From assembly GCA_023250995.1 (NCBI GenBank), contig JAHEZO010000010.1, forward strand, positions 1 through 35,102: 35,102 nucleotides of DNA, given 5' to 3'. The position numbers were made by a program, and so were the translations under genes. Positions 23,622-31,960 of this stretch are shown piece after piece. This DNA is from Flavobacteriales bacterium. Lineage in GTDB: Bacteria > Bacteroidota > Bacteroidia > Flavobacteriales_H > JAHEZO01. Under the pieces are notes generated by a model that had not been told where the DNA came from, searched no databases, and saw nothing but the letters and a program-made list of their open reading frames with translations. Each line of letters starts with the position of its first letter. Within the stretch, counting starts at the first letter, position 1.

Positions 23622-23951
23622 TTATTTTACCGGAGCAGTTTCTCCAGTCTTCATTTCACTGTTCTCGGTTTTTGCTTTTGATTTGCAGCAGGATTTTTTA
23701 GCTCCGCAAGATTTTGGAGCTTCTCCTTCTGCAGAGGCTGTTCCTTCTGTTCCATGGCTACAAGCTTTGGCCTCATCTTTTTTGCAGCATTTTGATTTTT
23801 TTCCTTCTTTACAATCCTTTGTGCATTTTCCGTCTTTTCCACCGCATTTTTCACATTCAACTTTTATGGCTGAAGTAATAACAGCGGCTTTTGTTACCGA
23901 ATTGCTTCCTACAAAAGCCACCAGGGCAAAAATTAAAAATATTTTTTTCAT
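23622..23951 (-). CDS. Small secreted cysteine- and lysine-rich protein
   Basis: From the ATG at 23951 the protein has 109 residues. A clear signal peptide (MKKIFLIFALVAFVGSNSV, cut near TKAA) is followed by a mature part with ten cysteines: VECEKCGGKDGKC, TKDC, KSKCC, KACSHG, KSCGAKKSCC. The rest is mainly Lys, Glu, Gly and Ala. An upstream in-frame ATG at 23999 would put 16 residues ahead of the signal peptide and is unlikely. I do not recognise the family. The paired cysteines suggest metal binding or disulfides in the periplasm, but this is inference. TATTTTTG at 24004-23997 could be its -7 box. Confidence 0.75.
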   Translation of the reverse strand: MKKIFLIFALVAFVGSNSVTKAAVITSAIKVECEKCGGKDGKCTKDCKEGKKSKCCKKDEAKACSHGTEGTASAEGEAPKSCGAKKSCCKSKAKTENSEMKTGETAPVK

Positions 23952-24037
23952 TTTTTTTAGTTTTAATAAAGTGATTAGTTCAATTTTTTTGTTTAGCAAA
24001 AATACAAATTTTTTTTTACGTTTGAACCCATTAACAT

Positions 24038-24303
24038 TTATTAACTGAAGTTACGCAAAAAATAAATATTTACGCAAAGCCGCAAAGTTCGCAATTGGAA
24101 AAAAAAAGAAAACTTTTTAATAGTTCTCAATTTTTAAATAATTTGGATGTATACGGATTACCTTTTTAAGTACGCAAAGTCCCCCACAGTTTTACTGTGG
24201 GGTTGCTCTGCAAACTTTATCCTTTGCGGCCGTTGCGACTCTTCGTGTATTTTCTTTGCGTTCTCTGCGGTAAAAAATGTATTTGGCTAACATCAGTTAT
24301 TAA
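24038..24303. mobile_element. TIR/TSD-bounded element 2, no gene inside
   Basis: CTGAAGTTACGC at 24045-24056 and GGCTAACATCAG at 24285-24296 are imperfect inverted ends of a 252-bp element. It is flanked by a perfect 7-bp direct repeat TTATTAA (24038-24044 and 24297-24303). The left end matches element 1 (16203 onward) over about 17 bases. Inside are inverted cgcaaag-rich stretches (24072-24094 against about 24218-24275) and a perfect hairpin at 24182-24202 (CCCCACAGT, loop TTT, ACTGTGGGG). No open frame is present. It lies seven bases beyond the end of the nnrDE gene. Confidence 0.75.
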
Positions 24304-24309
24304 CCCTAA

Positions 24310-25836
24310 TTACGGCTTCCTCCTGAAATGAGAATAAGCATTGGAGATATTTTCGATAATGTCTCCTGCAATAAGTGATTCTACATCTTTTTTTTCGGCT
24401 GCAATATCACCCGCAAGCCCATGGAGATAAACACCCAGAACAGAAGCTTCAAATTGGGAATAGCCTCTTGCTAAAAGACCGGTTAGAATTCCCGTCAAAA
24501 CATCTCCGCTTCCTGCCGTGGCCATCCCGGGGTTGCCGGTTGAATTGAAAAAAATTCTTCCATCCGGACAGGCAATGGATGTAAAGGCCCCTTTTAAAAT
24601 TACAAAGCAGGAAAATTTTTTTGCAAAATCAATTTGTTTCATCATTCTTTCATAGCTGGATTTGGATTTTCCGGTCAACCGTTCAAATTCCTTTTGATGT
24701 GGAGTGAAAATGGATTTTTTTGGAATAAACGGAATCCAGGTTTTATTTTCAGAAATGATATTTATGGCATCTGCATCAATAACCAGGGGAACAGCGGAAT
24801 TTTGAATAAGAGATTTTACCAATGCCACAGTAGATTTTTCTTTTCCAATCCCAGGCCCGATTCCAACGGCATTAAATTTTTCAATTTCCGGTAAGGTTGA
24901 AATAAAATCGTCCGATTCATCTATGCTTACCATGGCTTCGGGGACAGAAATTTGAAGTGTTGTCACCCCCTTTTTAGGAACGTGGGTGGTCAAAAGACCG
25001 GCTCCTGAACGCAAACATGCTTTGGATGCCAAAACGGAGGCTCCGATTTTTCCAATACTTCCGCTGAGTAAAAGTGCATGGCCGAAATTTCCTTTATGTG
25101 AAAATTTTCCCCTGGATTTGATAATATTTTCAATAATTTTCTTCTCTGAAAAGAAATATTCACTGGGAGTATCCCTCAGGAATTTTTTATCAAGGCCAAT
25201 GGAAATTACTTCCCAATTTCCTGCAAACACACCGGAATCAGGCAAAAGAAATGAAAGTTTCGGAAATTCAAAAGTGAGGGTGTGGGTAGCCTTTATAATT
25301 TTTTCGGAGGGGATGTGGTTATTTTCCTCGCAAAACAGTCCGGAAGGAATGTCAATTGAAATAACAGTATTATTCAGCCGGTTGATTTCTTTAATAATAT
25401 CAGCTCCCAGCCCTTCTGCCGGCCGTGTGAGACCAGTTCCGAAAATAGCATCAATAAAAATTTGCTCCTGTGGTATATTTTCAGACAATAAAAAGGCTTC
25501 TCTTTCCCCTGAATCGTACACAGCAAGACCCGAAATAATTTTTGCCCTTTCATAATTTATCAAAAAATCATCTGAGCATTTTTCTGAAAACCTAACGATT
25601 AATACTTCAGTTTTATAACCTTTTTCAAAAAGTTTTCTTGCAATTACTAATCCGTCCCCCCCATTGTTTCCTACACCGCAGAATATTTTAAATGAATAGG
25701 AGGAGTCAAACCTTTGGGTAATCCAATCAGCACATTTTCCTGCGGCTCTTTCCATAAGGTTGGTGGAAGTAATGGGCTCATGTATTATGGTATAAGAATC
25801 GGCTTCCCTAATTTTTTTAGAAGTAAAAATTTTCAT
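24310..25836 (-). CDS. nnrDE: Bifunctional NAD(P)H-hydrate epimerase / ADP-dependent dehydratase
   Basis: This enzyme repairs hydrated NAD(P)H. The NnrE half (about 1-215) epimerises R/S-NAD(P)HX and the NnrD half (about 225-508) removes the water with ADP. NnrE signs are IFCGVGNNGGDGLVIARKL near 54 and FIDAIFGTGL near 131. NnrD signs are GNFGHALLLSGSIGKIGASVL, GIGPGIGKE, IDADAIN and GNPGMATAGSGDVLTGIL with the conserved GSGD. The length of 508 residues is normal for the fused form. It overlaps coaE by four bases, so the two are translationally coupled. Confidence 0.96.
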   Translation of the reverse strand: MKIFTSKKIREADSYTIIHEPITSTNLMERAAGKCADWITQRFDSSYSFKIFCGVGNNGGDGLVIARKLFEKGYKTEVLIVRFSEKCSDDFLINYERAKIISGLAVYDSGEREAFLLSENIPQEQIFIDAIFGTGLTRPAEGLGADIIKEINRLNNTVISIDIPSGLFCEENNHIPSEKIIKATHTLTFEFPKLSFLLPDSGVFAGNWEVISIGLDKKFLRDTPSEYFFSEKKIIENIIKSRGKFSHKGNFGHALLLSGSIGKIGASVLASKACLRSGAGLLTTHVPKKGVTTLQISVPEAMVSIDESDDFISTLPEIEKFNAVGIGPGIGKEKSTVALVKSLIQNSAVPLVIDADAINIISENKTWIPFIPKKSIFTPHQKEFERLTGKSKSSYERMMKQIDFAKKFSCFVILKGAFTSIACPDGRIFFNSTGNPGMATAGSGDVLTGILTGLLARGYSQFEASVLGVYLHGLAGDIAAEKKDVESLIAGDIIENISNAYSHFRRKP

Positions 25837-26417
25837 TCCGTCAAAAATTTTTTGTGGAGATTAAGAATTGTTTGAAGGACCATTGTTTTTCCGTCATTAT
25901 TAATTATGAAATCGGCAAATTTTATTTTTTTTTCATCTTTCCACTGATTGGCAATCCGGAGAGCTAAATTTTTTTTAGTCATGTTTTTCCGGCCAGAAAC
26001 TCTTTCAATCCTTTCATTTTCCGGGGCTGTAACAAGAATGGTATAATCCATTAATTTATATCCTCCGGTTTCAATTAAAATTGCCGCTTCCTGCAATACA
26101 TAAGGAGCCCTTTCGTTTTTTTTCATCCATCTTTCAAAATATTTTCTTACTGCTGGATGAATGATGGCATTGAGTTTCAATAACATATCATTGTCATAAA
26201 AGGCTGTTTCAGCAAGTTTTTTCCTGTCTAATATCCCATTTGGAAATACAATGGGTCCGAAAATTTTTTTTACCCTTTTTAAAATGGCCTCATCATAAGT
26301 GAGGATTTTAGCTGCTTCGATGTCTGAATAAAATACCGGAATCCCAAGTCGCAAGAAAACATGAGTAATTGTCGTTTTACCGGCACCGATCCCCCCTGTA
26401 ATTCCAATTTTCAGCAT
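25833..26417 (-). CDS. coaE: Dephospho-CoA kinase
   Basis: CoaE phosphorylates the 3'-OH of dephospho-CoA, the last step of CoA synthesis. The P-loop GITGGIGAGKTT is at residues 5-16, with FYSDIEAAK near 29 and the lid-region LNAIIHPAVRKYFERWM near 81. RVSGRKNMTKKNLALRIANQW follows near 134. At 194 residues it is standard. It lies 61 bases below ybbR and overlaps the nnrDE start, inside the nusB to nnrDE run. Confidence 0.97.
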   Translation of the reverse strand: MLKIGITGGIGAGKTTITHVFLRLGIPVFYSDIEAAKILTYDEAILKRVKKIFGPIVFPNGILDRKKLAETAFYDNDMLLKLNAIIHPAVRKYFERWMKKNERAPYVLQEAAILIETGGYKLMDYTILVTAPENERIERVSGRKNMTKKNLALRIANQWKDEKKIKFADFIINNDGKTMVLQTILNLHKKFLTE

Positions 26418-26478
26418 CTTAAATAATTTGAATTTTTTGAAAAAAAATGGAATAACATTTCCGGAATTTTTGGAATTA

Positions 26479-27423
26479 TTACTTTTTTACAATGAATTCC
26501 ACTTTTTCAGGGAAAATTTTAATGGAATTAATAAAATCGGGAAACTTTGAAATTTTGACTTTCAGTTTTGTTTTTTTTTCATTAATAATTTCATTGTAGT
26601 CAACGGTTGCCGTAAATAAATCGGGGCTAAGCTTTTTATATTGACTGAAAGAAACAAAAAAGGTGATGGTAACTTTATCCGGAAAAATTTTCAGGGTCAG
26701 TTTTTTAGGAATATTTAGCACCTCAACCGGAACTGTTATGGAAGATTCGGTGAATTTGCCCACCGGAATTTTAATATTAACTTTTTCGGGAAAAACTGAA
26801 ATGTTTTTATTCTCACTTCCACCGGAAAATCCCAATTCTGAATTAATATTTTCTTTCAGTGATAAAAATTCAGCGAATTCGGTATTTATTGAATTCATAG
26901 AATCAACCATTGATGCCGGGCCGGTGACCTTTACAAAGGGCGGTTTTATTGAAATTCCTCCATCAAGAAGAAATTGTTTTTCAAAACTATAACGAATATT
27001 AGCTTTGACCGGAACCTTTTTGGTAAGAATTTTGTCAAAATCAAAATAAATGGAATCAGTTAAAATGTTTTTTACTTTAACCCCGGTTCCAAGCTGATCT
27101 GTAAATTTATCCAGGAGTGACCGTGTTTGAATGTAATGTTTTGGAAATGCTCCTGTTCTTTCCTGAATCAATTCTCCCGAAATTTCAATGGTGTCCTGTT
27201 TTTGGGATATTTTATGGGTGAGAAGATAAAAGCCATAAGTGCTCACTTCAATCCCGATGTTTTTTGGCAGTTCGTTTAAAACCGCTTTGTTTTTCGGAAG
27301 ATTCACATATTTAATCGGAACGATTAAAAGGGTATCGTAGTTTTTTGTAAATGCATTTAGAAACCAAAAGAGAGTGGATAAGAGCAGGCAAACCAGAAAA
27401 ACCGAGAGGTTTGATTTTTTCAT
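26479..27423 (-). CDS. YbbR-like domain protein
   Basis: From the ATG at 27423 the protein has 314 residues. A single N-terminal membrane segment (about 5-24, LSVFLVCLLLSTLFWFLNAF) is followed by the extracytoplasmic YbbR-type beta domains: IPIKYVNLPKN-like strands, then VKVTGPASMVDSMNSINTE, then KIFPEKVEFIVKK at the end. The Bacillus homologue CdaR regulates the diadenylate cyclase CdaA. No cyclase gene is in this window, so that role is not assumed. The upstream Met at 27459 would add MNGLPFSVKEWN before the membrane segment and is less likely. Confidence 0.85.
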   Translation of the reverse strand: MKKSNLSVFLVCLLLSTLFWFLNAFTKNYDTLLIVPIKYVNLPKNKAVLNELPKNIGIEVSTYGFYLLTHKISQKQDTIEISGELIQERTGAFPKHYIQTRSLLDKFTDQLGTGVKVKNILTDSIYFDFDKILTKKVPVKANIRYSFEKQFLLDGGISIKPPFVKVTGPASMVDSMNSINTEFAEFLSLKENINSELGFSGGSENKNISVFPEKVNIKIPVGKFTESSITVPVEVLNIPKKLTLKIFPDKVTITFFVSFSQYKKLSPDLFTATVDYNEIINEKKTKLKVKISKFPDFINSIKIFPEKVEFIVKK

Positions 27424-27509
27424 GTTCCATTCCTTGACCGAAAAGGGCAAACCATTCAATCAAAGGCAAATTCCCTTTTTTAGGTACATCTAAATGAAAA
27501 GTAATTTAT

Positions 27510-27848
27510 TTAGGTTTTTGCAAGTTCACCTTCGGCATTTTGGCCGGCCGAAAATTCCATTGAAACAGCCGATTTTTCAATTTTCAATCTGGTTCCGCCT
27601 TCCACAGAAATTATTAGGGTGGTATCTTTCACTTCTTCAATTTTACCATGTATTCCTCCTATGGTAACAATTTTATCCCCTTTTTTAATTCCTTCACGAT
27701 AGGCCTTTAGCTTTTTGGCTTTCTGTGTCTGGGGCCTTATCATAAAAAAATAAAAAATAATAATTATAGCCCCAATAAAAATTAAATTTGGAATTGGACT
27801 GGATCCTTCTGGCGAAGCCATTAATAAAATGTTTAAGAGAATTTGCAT
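27510..27848 (-). CDS. yajC: Preprotein translocase subunit YajC
   Basis: YajC is a small accessory protein of the SecDF-YajC complex. The 112 residues have one membrane segment (about 22-38, LIFIGAIIIIFYFFMIRP) followed by the diagnostic RPQTQKAKKLKAYREGIKKGDKIVTIGGIHGKIEEV region. It is encoded between the DUF1573 and ybbR genes, the usual Bacteroidota arrangement. secDF is not in the window. Confidence 0.96.
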   Translation of the reverse strand: MQILLNILLMASPEGSSPIPNLIFIGAIIIIFYFFMIRPQTQKAKKLKAYREGIKKGDKIVTIGGIHGKIEEVKDTTLIISVEGGTRLKIEKSAVSMEFSAGQNAEGELAKT

Positions 27849-27915
27849 CGAAATTTTTTTAGCTGGTTAAATTATTTGTTTAAAGTATATTTGGTTTAAT
27901 TGAAAAGTCACTTAA

Positions 27916-28374
27916 TTATTTTTTCTCTTCAGGAGCGATAACATTCCCCTTTATTGCAATAACGGTTGTACTCGGGTATGTATTGGCTACAAGGGTAACG
28001 GTTTTATGCTGGTTCCCTTTTTTACCATTGCTGTCAAATGAAACCTCGATAACATTTTCGGCACCCGGTGCAATGGGATTTTTCGGATAACTTGGAACGG
28101 TGCAACCACAGCTTCCCTGTGCCGATGTAATTACCAGATCCGTTTTTCCGGTATTTTTAAACTTGAAAGAATGAGTCACTTTTTCACCTTGGGTTATGTC
28201 ACCGAATTCGTAAACTTCCTCCTGAAAAGAAAACTTTGGAACGTTTGTAGTATCTGCCTGGCCCATTGCAGAGGCAGGATTGTTTACAATATCAGTACTA
28301 ATTTTATTGCTTTCTTCATTCGAACAGGAGACGCAAGCAATTGCAAAAATCAGGTAAGTTAAATTCTTTTTCAT
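27916..28374 (-). CDS. DUF1573 lipoprotein
   Basis: From the ATG at 28374 the protein has 152 residues. A lipoprotein signal ends at Cys17 (AIACVSC), followed by a Ser/Asn/Glu-rich spacer and one DUF1573 domain: FSFQEEVYEFGDITQGEKV, then HSFKFKNTGKTDLVITSAQGSCGC, then PGAENVIEVSFDSNGKKG. The fold is an immunoglobulin-like (ASPM/SPD-2/Hydin-like) sandwich and the function is unknown. The longer frame from 28416 would put 14 residues before the signal and overlap nusB. Confidence 0.88.
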   Translation of the reverse strand: MKKNLTYLIFAIACVSCSNEESNKISTDIVNNPASAMGQADTTNVPKFSFQEEVYEFGDITQGEKVTHSFKFKNTGKTDLVITSAQGSCGCTVPSYPKNPIAPGAENVIEVSFDSNGKKGNQHKTVTLVANTYPSTTVIAIKGNVIAPEEKK

Positions 28375-28399
28375 GGTTTTTTTTGGAAGGCGAAGATAA

Positions 28400-29359
28400 T
28401 TAAAACATAAATCCAATTAACCCCCGGCCTTTTTTAATTATTTTCCCCGATGATTTCAAATCAATTACAATTTTATCAAGGATTCCGTTGATAAAGGTTT
28501 TGCTCTGCGGGGTACTGTATTCTTTTGAAAGTTCAATATATTCATTGAGGGAAACTTTTATGGGAATGTTTTCGAAACGGAGTAATTCACAGAGGGCCAT
28601 TTTCATTAAAATCATATCAGCAACCGCTATACGGTCCAATTCCCAGTTGGCAGCTTTTTCCGATATCATTTTAGAAAATTCTGATTCCGAAAGAATAGTT
28701 TTCCGGAAAAGTTCCCTTGCAAATTCTGCATCTTCCGCTTCATCTTTGTAAAGTGGAATCAAAATGCTCTCTTCCTCCGATGTTTCAGGCTTTAATAATT
28801 CAAGTGTTTTGATTACACTTAACCCCGCAAGGGTAATATCATCCTCCCAATGAATGTTTTTTTCTTCAAAATGCAGATGAAGTTCTTCAGAATGCAAAAT
28901 AAAGTTTTTGTAAATGTCAATCCATATTTTTTTATCCTTTTCAAATCCATTTTCATTTCCGCTAAGGTATTCCTGGTAATCCTTCCATTGTCGAATTTCC
29001 CTGAATATTTTTCCGGGAAAATCAAATTCACTGCTCCATTGAATTTTTTTTTGTTCAAGATGTTTATTAAACCTTTTGTTTTTTGCAAGGGTTGAAATTA
29101 TTCTGTTATCAATAAAAAGTGTTTTTGGGTTTAAGTCTTCAAAGGTGGAAAGATGCTTTGTTTTAGATTTTTCAAGATAAAGCCTGGCGGTTTTATTTAT
29201 TTCAAGGGCAAGCAGCAGCAGGGATAAATACAAATCGTAAATTTTTTCAAGAGATTGAAACAAAGCCATTTCACTCCGGTTTATGTCGGCCCGGGAGGAT
29301 ATGAAAAATGAATATAATTGTTGAAAAACCTTTATCCTTAAATATCTCCTGTTTAACAT
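28400..29359 (-). CDS. nusB: Transcription antitermination factor NusB, long Bacteroidota form
   Basis: NusB binds boxA RNA with NusE in rRNA antitermination. Here it is 319 residues, about twice the E. coli length. It starts NRRYLRIKVFQQLYSFF, an RNA-binding helix like that of all NusB proteins. A long helical insert follows, and the canonical second half FARELFRKTI, NWELDRIAVADMILMKMALCELL, VSLNEYIELSKEYSTPQSKTFINGILDKI. The long form is standard for this phylum. The start at 29359 fits a TTG-N18-TAGCTTTG promoter upstream. It heads the run down to nnrDE. Confidence 0.95.
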   Translation of the reverse strand: MLNRRYLRIKVFQQLYSFFISSRADINRSEMALFQSLEKIYDLYLSLLLLALEINKTARLYLEKSKTKHLSTFEDLNPKTLFIDNRIISTLAKNKRFNKHLEQKKIQWSSEFDFPGKIFREIRQWKDYQEYLSGNENGFEKDKKIWIDIYKNFILHSEELHLHFEEKNIHWEDDITLAGLSVIKTLELLKPETSEEESILIPLYKDEAEDAEFARELFRKTILSESEFSKMISEKAANWELDRIAVADMILMKMALCELLRFENIPIKVSLNEYIELSKEYSTPQSKTFINGILDKIVIDLKSSGKIIKKGRGLIGFMF

Positions 29360-29426
29360 TTAGAATTCATTATAAAGTTCAATGGTACTTTTTCATTTCT
29401 AAAATAATAATTTTGCTTTGGGTTGG

Positions 29427-29455
29427 CAAAGCTATACTTTTTACCTTTTGAACAA
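29427..29455 (-). promoter_or_regulatory. Promoter of the nusB operon
   Basis: On the minus strand TTG (29455-29453) and TAGCTTTG (29434-29427) are 18 bases apart, a good Bacteroidota promoter with a leader of about 60 bases. A weaker + strand set, TTG at 29413-29415 and TACTTTTT at 29435-29442, overlaps it and could serve the ABC exporter at 29481. The two would then be alternative, divergent promoters. Confidence 0.6.
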
Positions 29456-29480
29456 TAATGGTTCTTATATTCATTTTTGA

Positions 29481-31343
29481 ATGAAGCATTTAAAGCACTT
29501 AAATAAATATTTTTTAAGATATCGCTGGCGTTTTATTTTAGGGTTGGTATTTATTTTCATCTCAAATCTCTTCGCTATTTTTCCGGCACAGGCCATTCGG
29601 TATTCTTTTGATTTTGTTGGTCAGGCCATTCTTTCCTTTAAATTATTTAATGGTTTTGATGTTCAACCCGGTTATTACGGAATTGTGGTGAAAACCCTTT
29701 TGGTGATTGGCTTTATGGTTGGGGTTTCCGCAATTTTAAAAGGGGTTCTTATGTTTTTTATGAGACAAACTATTATCGTAATGTCGCGATTAATAGAGTA
29801 TGATTTAAAAAATGAAATTTTTGAACACTACCAGAAATTAAGCACCTCATTTTTTAAAAAGAACAATACCGGGGATTTAATGAATAGAATAAGCGAGGAT
29901 GTTAGCCGGGTACGAATGTACCTCGGACCGGCAATTATGTACACTTTTAACCTTGCTGCTTTGTTTATAATGGTAATAATAACCATGATAACTGTAAATC
30001 CCACCCTAACTTTTTTTTGCCTCCTTCCAATGCCGGTTTTGTTTTGGCTGATATATTTTGTAAGTAATAAAATAAACAGGCAGGGGGAAAGGGTTCAGTG
30101 GCAATTATCTAACCTCTCTACCTTTGCCCAGGAATCATTTTCAGGAATTAGGGTTTTAAAGTCCTTTAACAGAGAAACTGAAACCTCCCGCAACTTTCAA
30201 AAAGAGTCCACTGAGTACCTTGAGAAAAACCTTGCACTTGCCAAAACCGATTCTCTTTTCCAGCCATTGATGATATTGCTGGTAGGCATGAGTACTATTC
30301 TTACTGTATATATAGGTGGTAATTTATCCATTACGGGGAACGTTACTGCCGGGAATATTGCGGAGTTTGTTTACTATGTAAATATGCTTACCTGGCCTGT
30401 GGCGATGGTTGGATGGGTAACCTCACTGGTTCAACGGGCTGCGGCATCCCAGGAAAGGATAAACGAATTTCTGAAAATTCATTCGGAAATTACTCTCGCA
30501 GAAAAATCCCCAAAAGAAATAAACGGGGAAATAGAATTCAGAAATGTTTCTTTTTATTATCAAATGGCAGATAATGGAACCGCAATAAAAGGAGTAAAAA
30601 ATATTTCTTTTAAGGTAAACGCGGGTGAAACATTGGCCATTACCGGGAGGGTTGGTTCGGGCAAATCCACTATTGCGAATTTGATTTGCAGGCTTTACAA
30701 TGTTGCTTCGGGAGAAATTTTTATTGACGGAATAAACATTTCTGAATTTAATCTTAATGGATTAAGAAGGTCTATTGGTTATGTTCCTCAGGAAGTTTTT
30801 CTTTTTTCGGATACCATCGCCAGCAATATTTCTTTCGGAATTTCAGGGGAAAACCTGCCCTTAGATAGAAACATGAAAAATGACGATGATTTTTCCATTA
30901 GCGAGAATGAACTCAGCAATTTGGTAAAAAAGGCCGCCATGGAGGCCGGAATATTTTCTGATGTAATGGAATTTAAAGACCAATTTGAAACTATAATTGG
31001 GGAGCGGGGAATCACTCTTTCGGGAGGACAAAAGCAAAGGTTATCCATAGCCAGGGCATTGATAAAATCTCCCAAAATACTTTTGCTTGACGATTGTCTT
31101 TCTTCGGTAGATACTCAAACTGAAGATGAAATTTTTTCAAATCTTAAAAATTCCATGAATGGAGTTACAAAAATTATCATCAGTCACCGAATTTCTTCAG
31201 TGAAAAATGCAGATAATATTATTGTATTGGAAAACGGGTCTATTTCAGAATTCGGAAGCCATGAGTTTTTATTAGAAAAAAAAGGCAACTATTACGATAT
31301 GTACCTTTTGCAACTTTTAGAGCAGGAAAAAATATTCGAATAA
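29481..31343 (+). CDS. ABC exporter, fused permease and ATPase (MsbA/MdlB-like)
   Basis: The 620-residue half-transporter has six membrane segments in about residues 15-310, with the ABC exporter coupling segment FFKKNNTGDLMNRISEDVSR near 122. The nucleotide-binding domain has Walker A GRVGSGKST (389-397), a Q-loop in YVPQEVFLFS, the signature LSGGQ (513-517) and Walker B ILLLDD (533-538). In place of the usual catalytic Glu after the Walker B Asp537 is Asp538, as in MdlAB/TM287-type half-sites. It should therefore work best as one half of a heterodimer or hydrolyse slowly, but no partner is adjacent. The H-loop His is in ISHRIS. The substrate is unknown. Confidence 0.9.
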   Translation: MKHLKHLNKYFLRYRWRFILGLVFIFISNLFAIFPAQAIRYSFDFVGQAILSFKLFNGFDVQPGYYGIVVKTLLVIGFMVGVSAILKGVLMFFMRQTIIVMSRLIEYDLKNEIFEHYQKLSTSFFKKNNTGDLMNRISEDVSRVRMYLGPAIMYTFNLAALFIMVIITMITVNPTLTFFCLLPMPVLFWLIYFVSNKINRQGERVQWQLSNLSTFAQESFSGIRVLKSFNRETETSRNFQKESTEYLEKNLALAKTDSLFQPLMILLVGMSTILTVYIGGNLSITGNVTAGNIAEFVYYVNMLTWPVAMVGWVTSLVQRAAASQERINEFLKIHSEITLAEKSPKEINGEIEFRNVSFYYQMADNGTAIKGVKNISFKVNAGETLAITGRVGSGKSTIANLICRLYNVASGEIFIDGINISEFNLNGLRRSIGYVPQEVFLFSDTIASNISFGISGENLPLDRNMKNDDDFSISENELSNLVKKAAMEAGIFSDVMEFKDQFETIIGERGITLSGGQKQRLSIARALIKSPKILLLDDCLSSVDTQTEDEIFSNLKNSMNGVTKIIISHRISSVKNADNIIVLENGSISEFGSHEFLLEKKGNYYDMYLLQLLEQEKIFE

Positions 31344-31373
31344 ATTTTTGGCGATTATTAGATTTTTTTTTAG

Positions 31374-31381
31374 TATGTTTG
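31374..31381 (+). promoter_or_regulatory. -7 box upstream of the DUF3276 gene
   Basis: TATGTTTG fits TAnnTTTG, with a TTG at 31348-31350 spaced by 23 bases (somewhat long). It leaves a leader of about 65 bases before the ATG at 31453. Confidence 0.45.
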
Positions 31382-31452
31382 TGGATGGTATGTTTCAATT
31401 CAAAAACTTAATTAACGAATTTATATAAACCAATTTATTAATACCTGATCCG

Positions 31453-31836
31453 ATGGAAGCAGCCGAAAACCAGAATCACCCGCAAAATCACGACCGCGAG
31501 GCAATTTTTGCCAAAGCTGTGAGGGCCGGGAAAAGAACTTATTTTTTTGATGTAAGGACCACTAAAAACAGTGATTTTTATTTAACCATCACGGAGAGCA
31601 AACGGAAATACAATGACGATGGAACTTTTATTTATCAGAAACACAAAATATTTTTATATAAGGAAGATTTTGAAAAGTTTACTGATGCCCTTTCCGAAGC
31701 TTTGAAAAAAGTGATTGAGCTTCAAAAGGAAAAAGGCGAGACCTCAGTTGAAAATCTTCAAGGAAAATTCACGGATGTAAATTTTGAAGATTTGGGTGGA
31801 AATGGTCATTCCGAAAAATCAGCAGATGACAAATAA
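31453..31836 (+). CDS. DUF3276 (PUR-domain) nucleic-acid-binding protein
   Basis: The 127-residue protein has an acidic, Asn/Gln/His-rich N-terminus and one PUR-like repeat: IFAKAVRAGKRTYFFDVRTTK, then DFYLTITESKRKYNDDGTF and KHKIFLYKEDFEKFTDALSEAL. This is DUF3276, the bacterial PUR-alpha-like group found in Bacteroidota and spirochaetes; the Borrelia member binds single-stranded DNA and RNA. An acidic tail of about 30 residues follows. It is monocistronic, with its own -7 box and a strong terminator. Confidence 0.9.
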   Translation: MEAAENQNHPQNHDREAIFAKAVRAGKRTYFFDVRTTKNSDFYLTITESKRKYNDDGTFIYQKHKIFLYKEDFEKFTDALSEALKKVIELQKEKGETSVENLQGKFTDVNFEDLGGNGHSEKSADDK

Positions 31837-31854
31837 TTTTTATTGAATTTATTT

Positions 31855-31883
31855 AAAGCCGCAAATTTTGCGGCTTTTTTTAT
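31855..31883 (+). terminator. Rho-independent terminator of the DUF3276 gene
   Basis: AAAGCCGC and GCGGCTTT flank a 7-base AAATTTT loop, followed by a T run. It starts 19 bases after the stop codon at 31836. Confidence 0.9.
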
Positions 31884-31960
31884 GTCATTATTTTTTTATT
31901 AAAAATTCCGTTATTTTGGCGGCTGCAAAAAAAGCAAGAAAGATATAATTTCAAAAAAAT

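Noticed and set aside
23614-24048. 144-residue + strand frame over the Cys-rich gene
   Set aside because: Complement of the Cys/Lys-rich coding region and the terminator; no start signals, and the minus-strand gene has a clear signal peptide.
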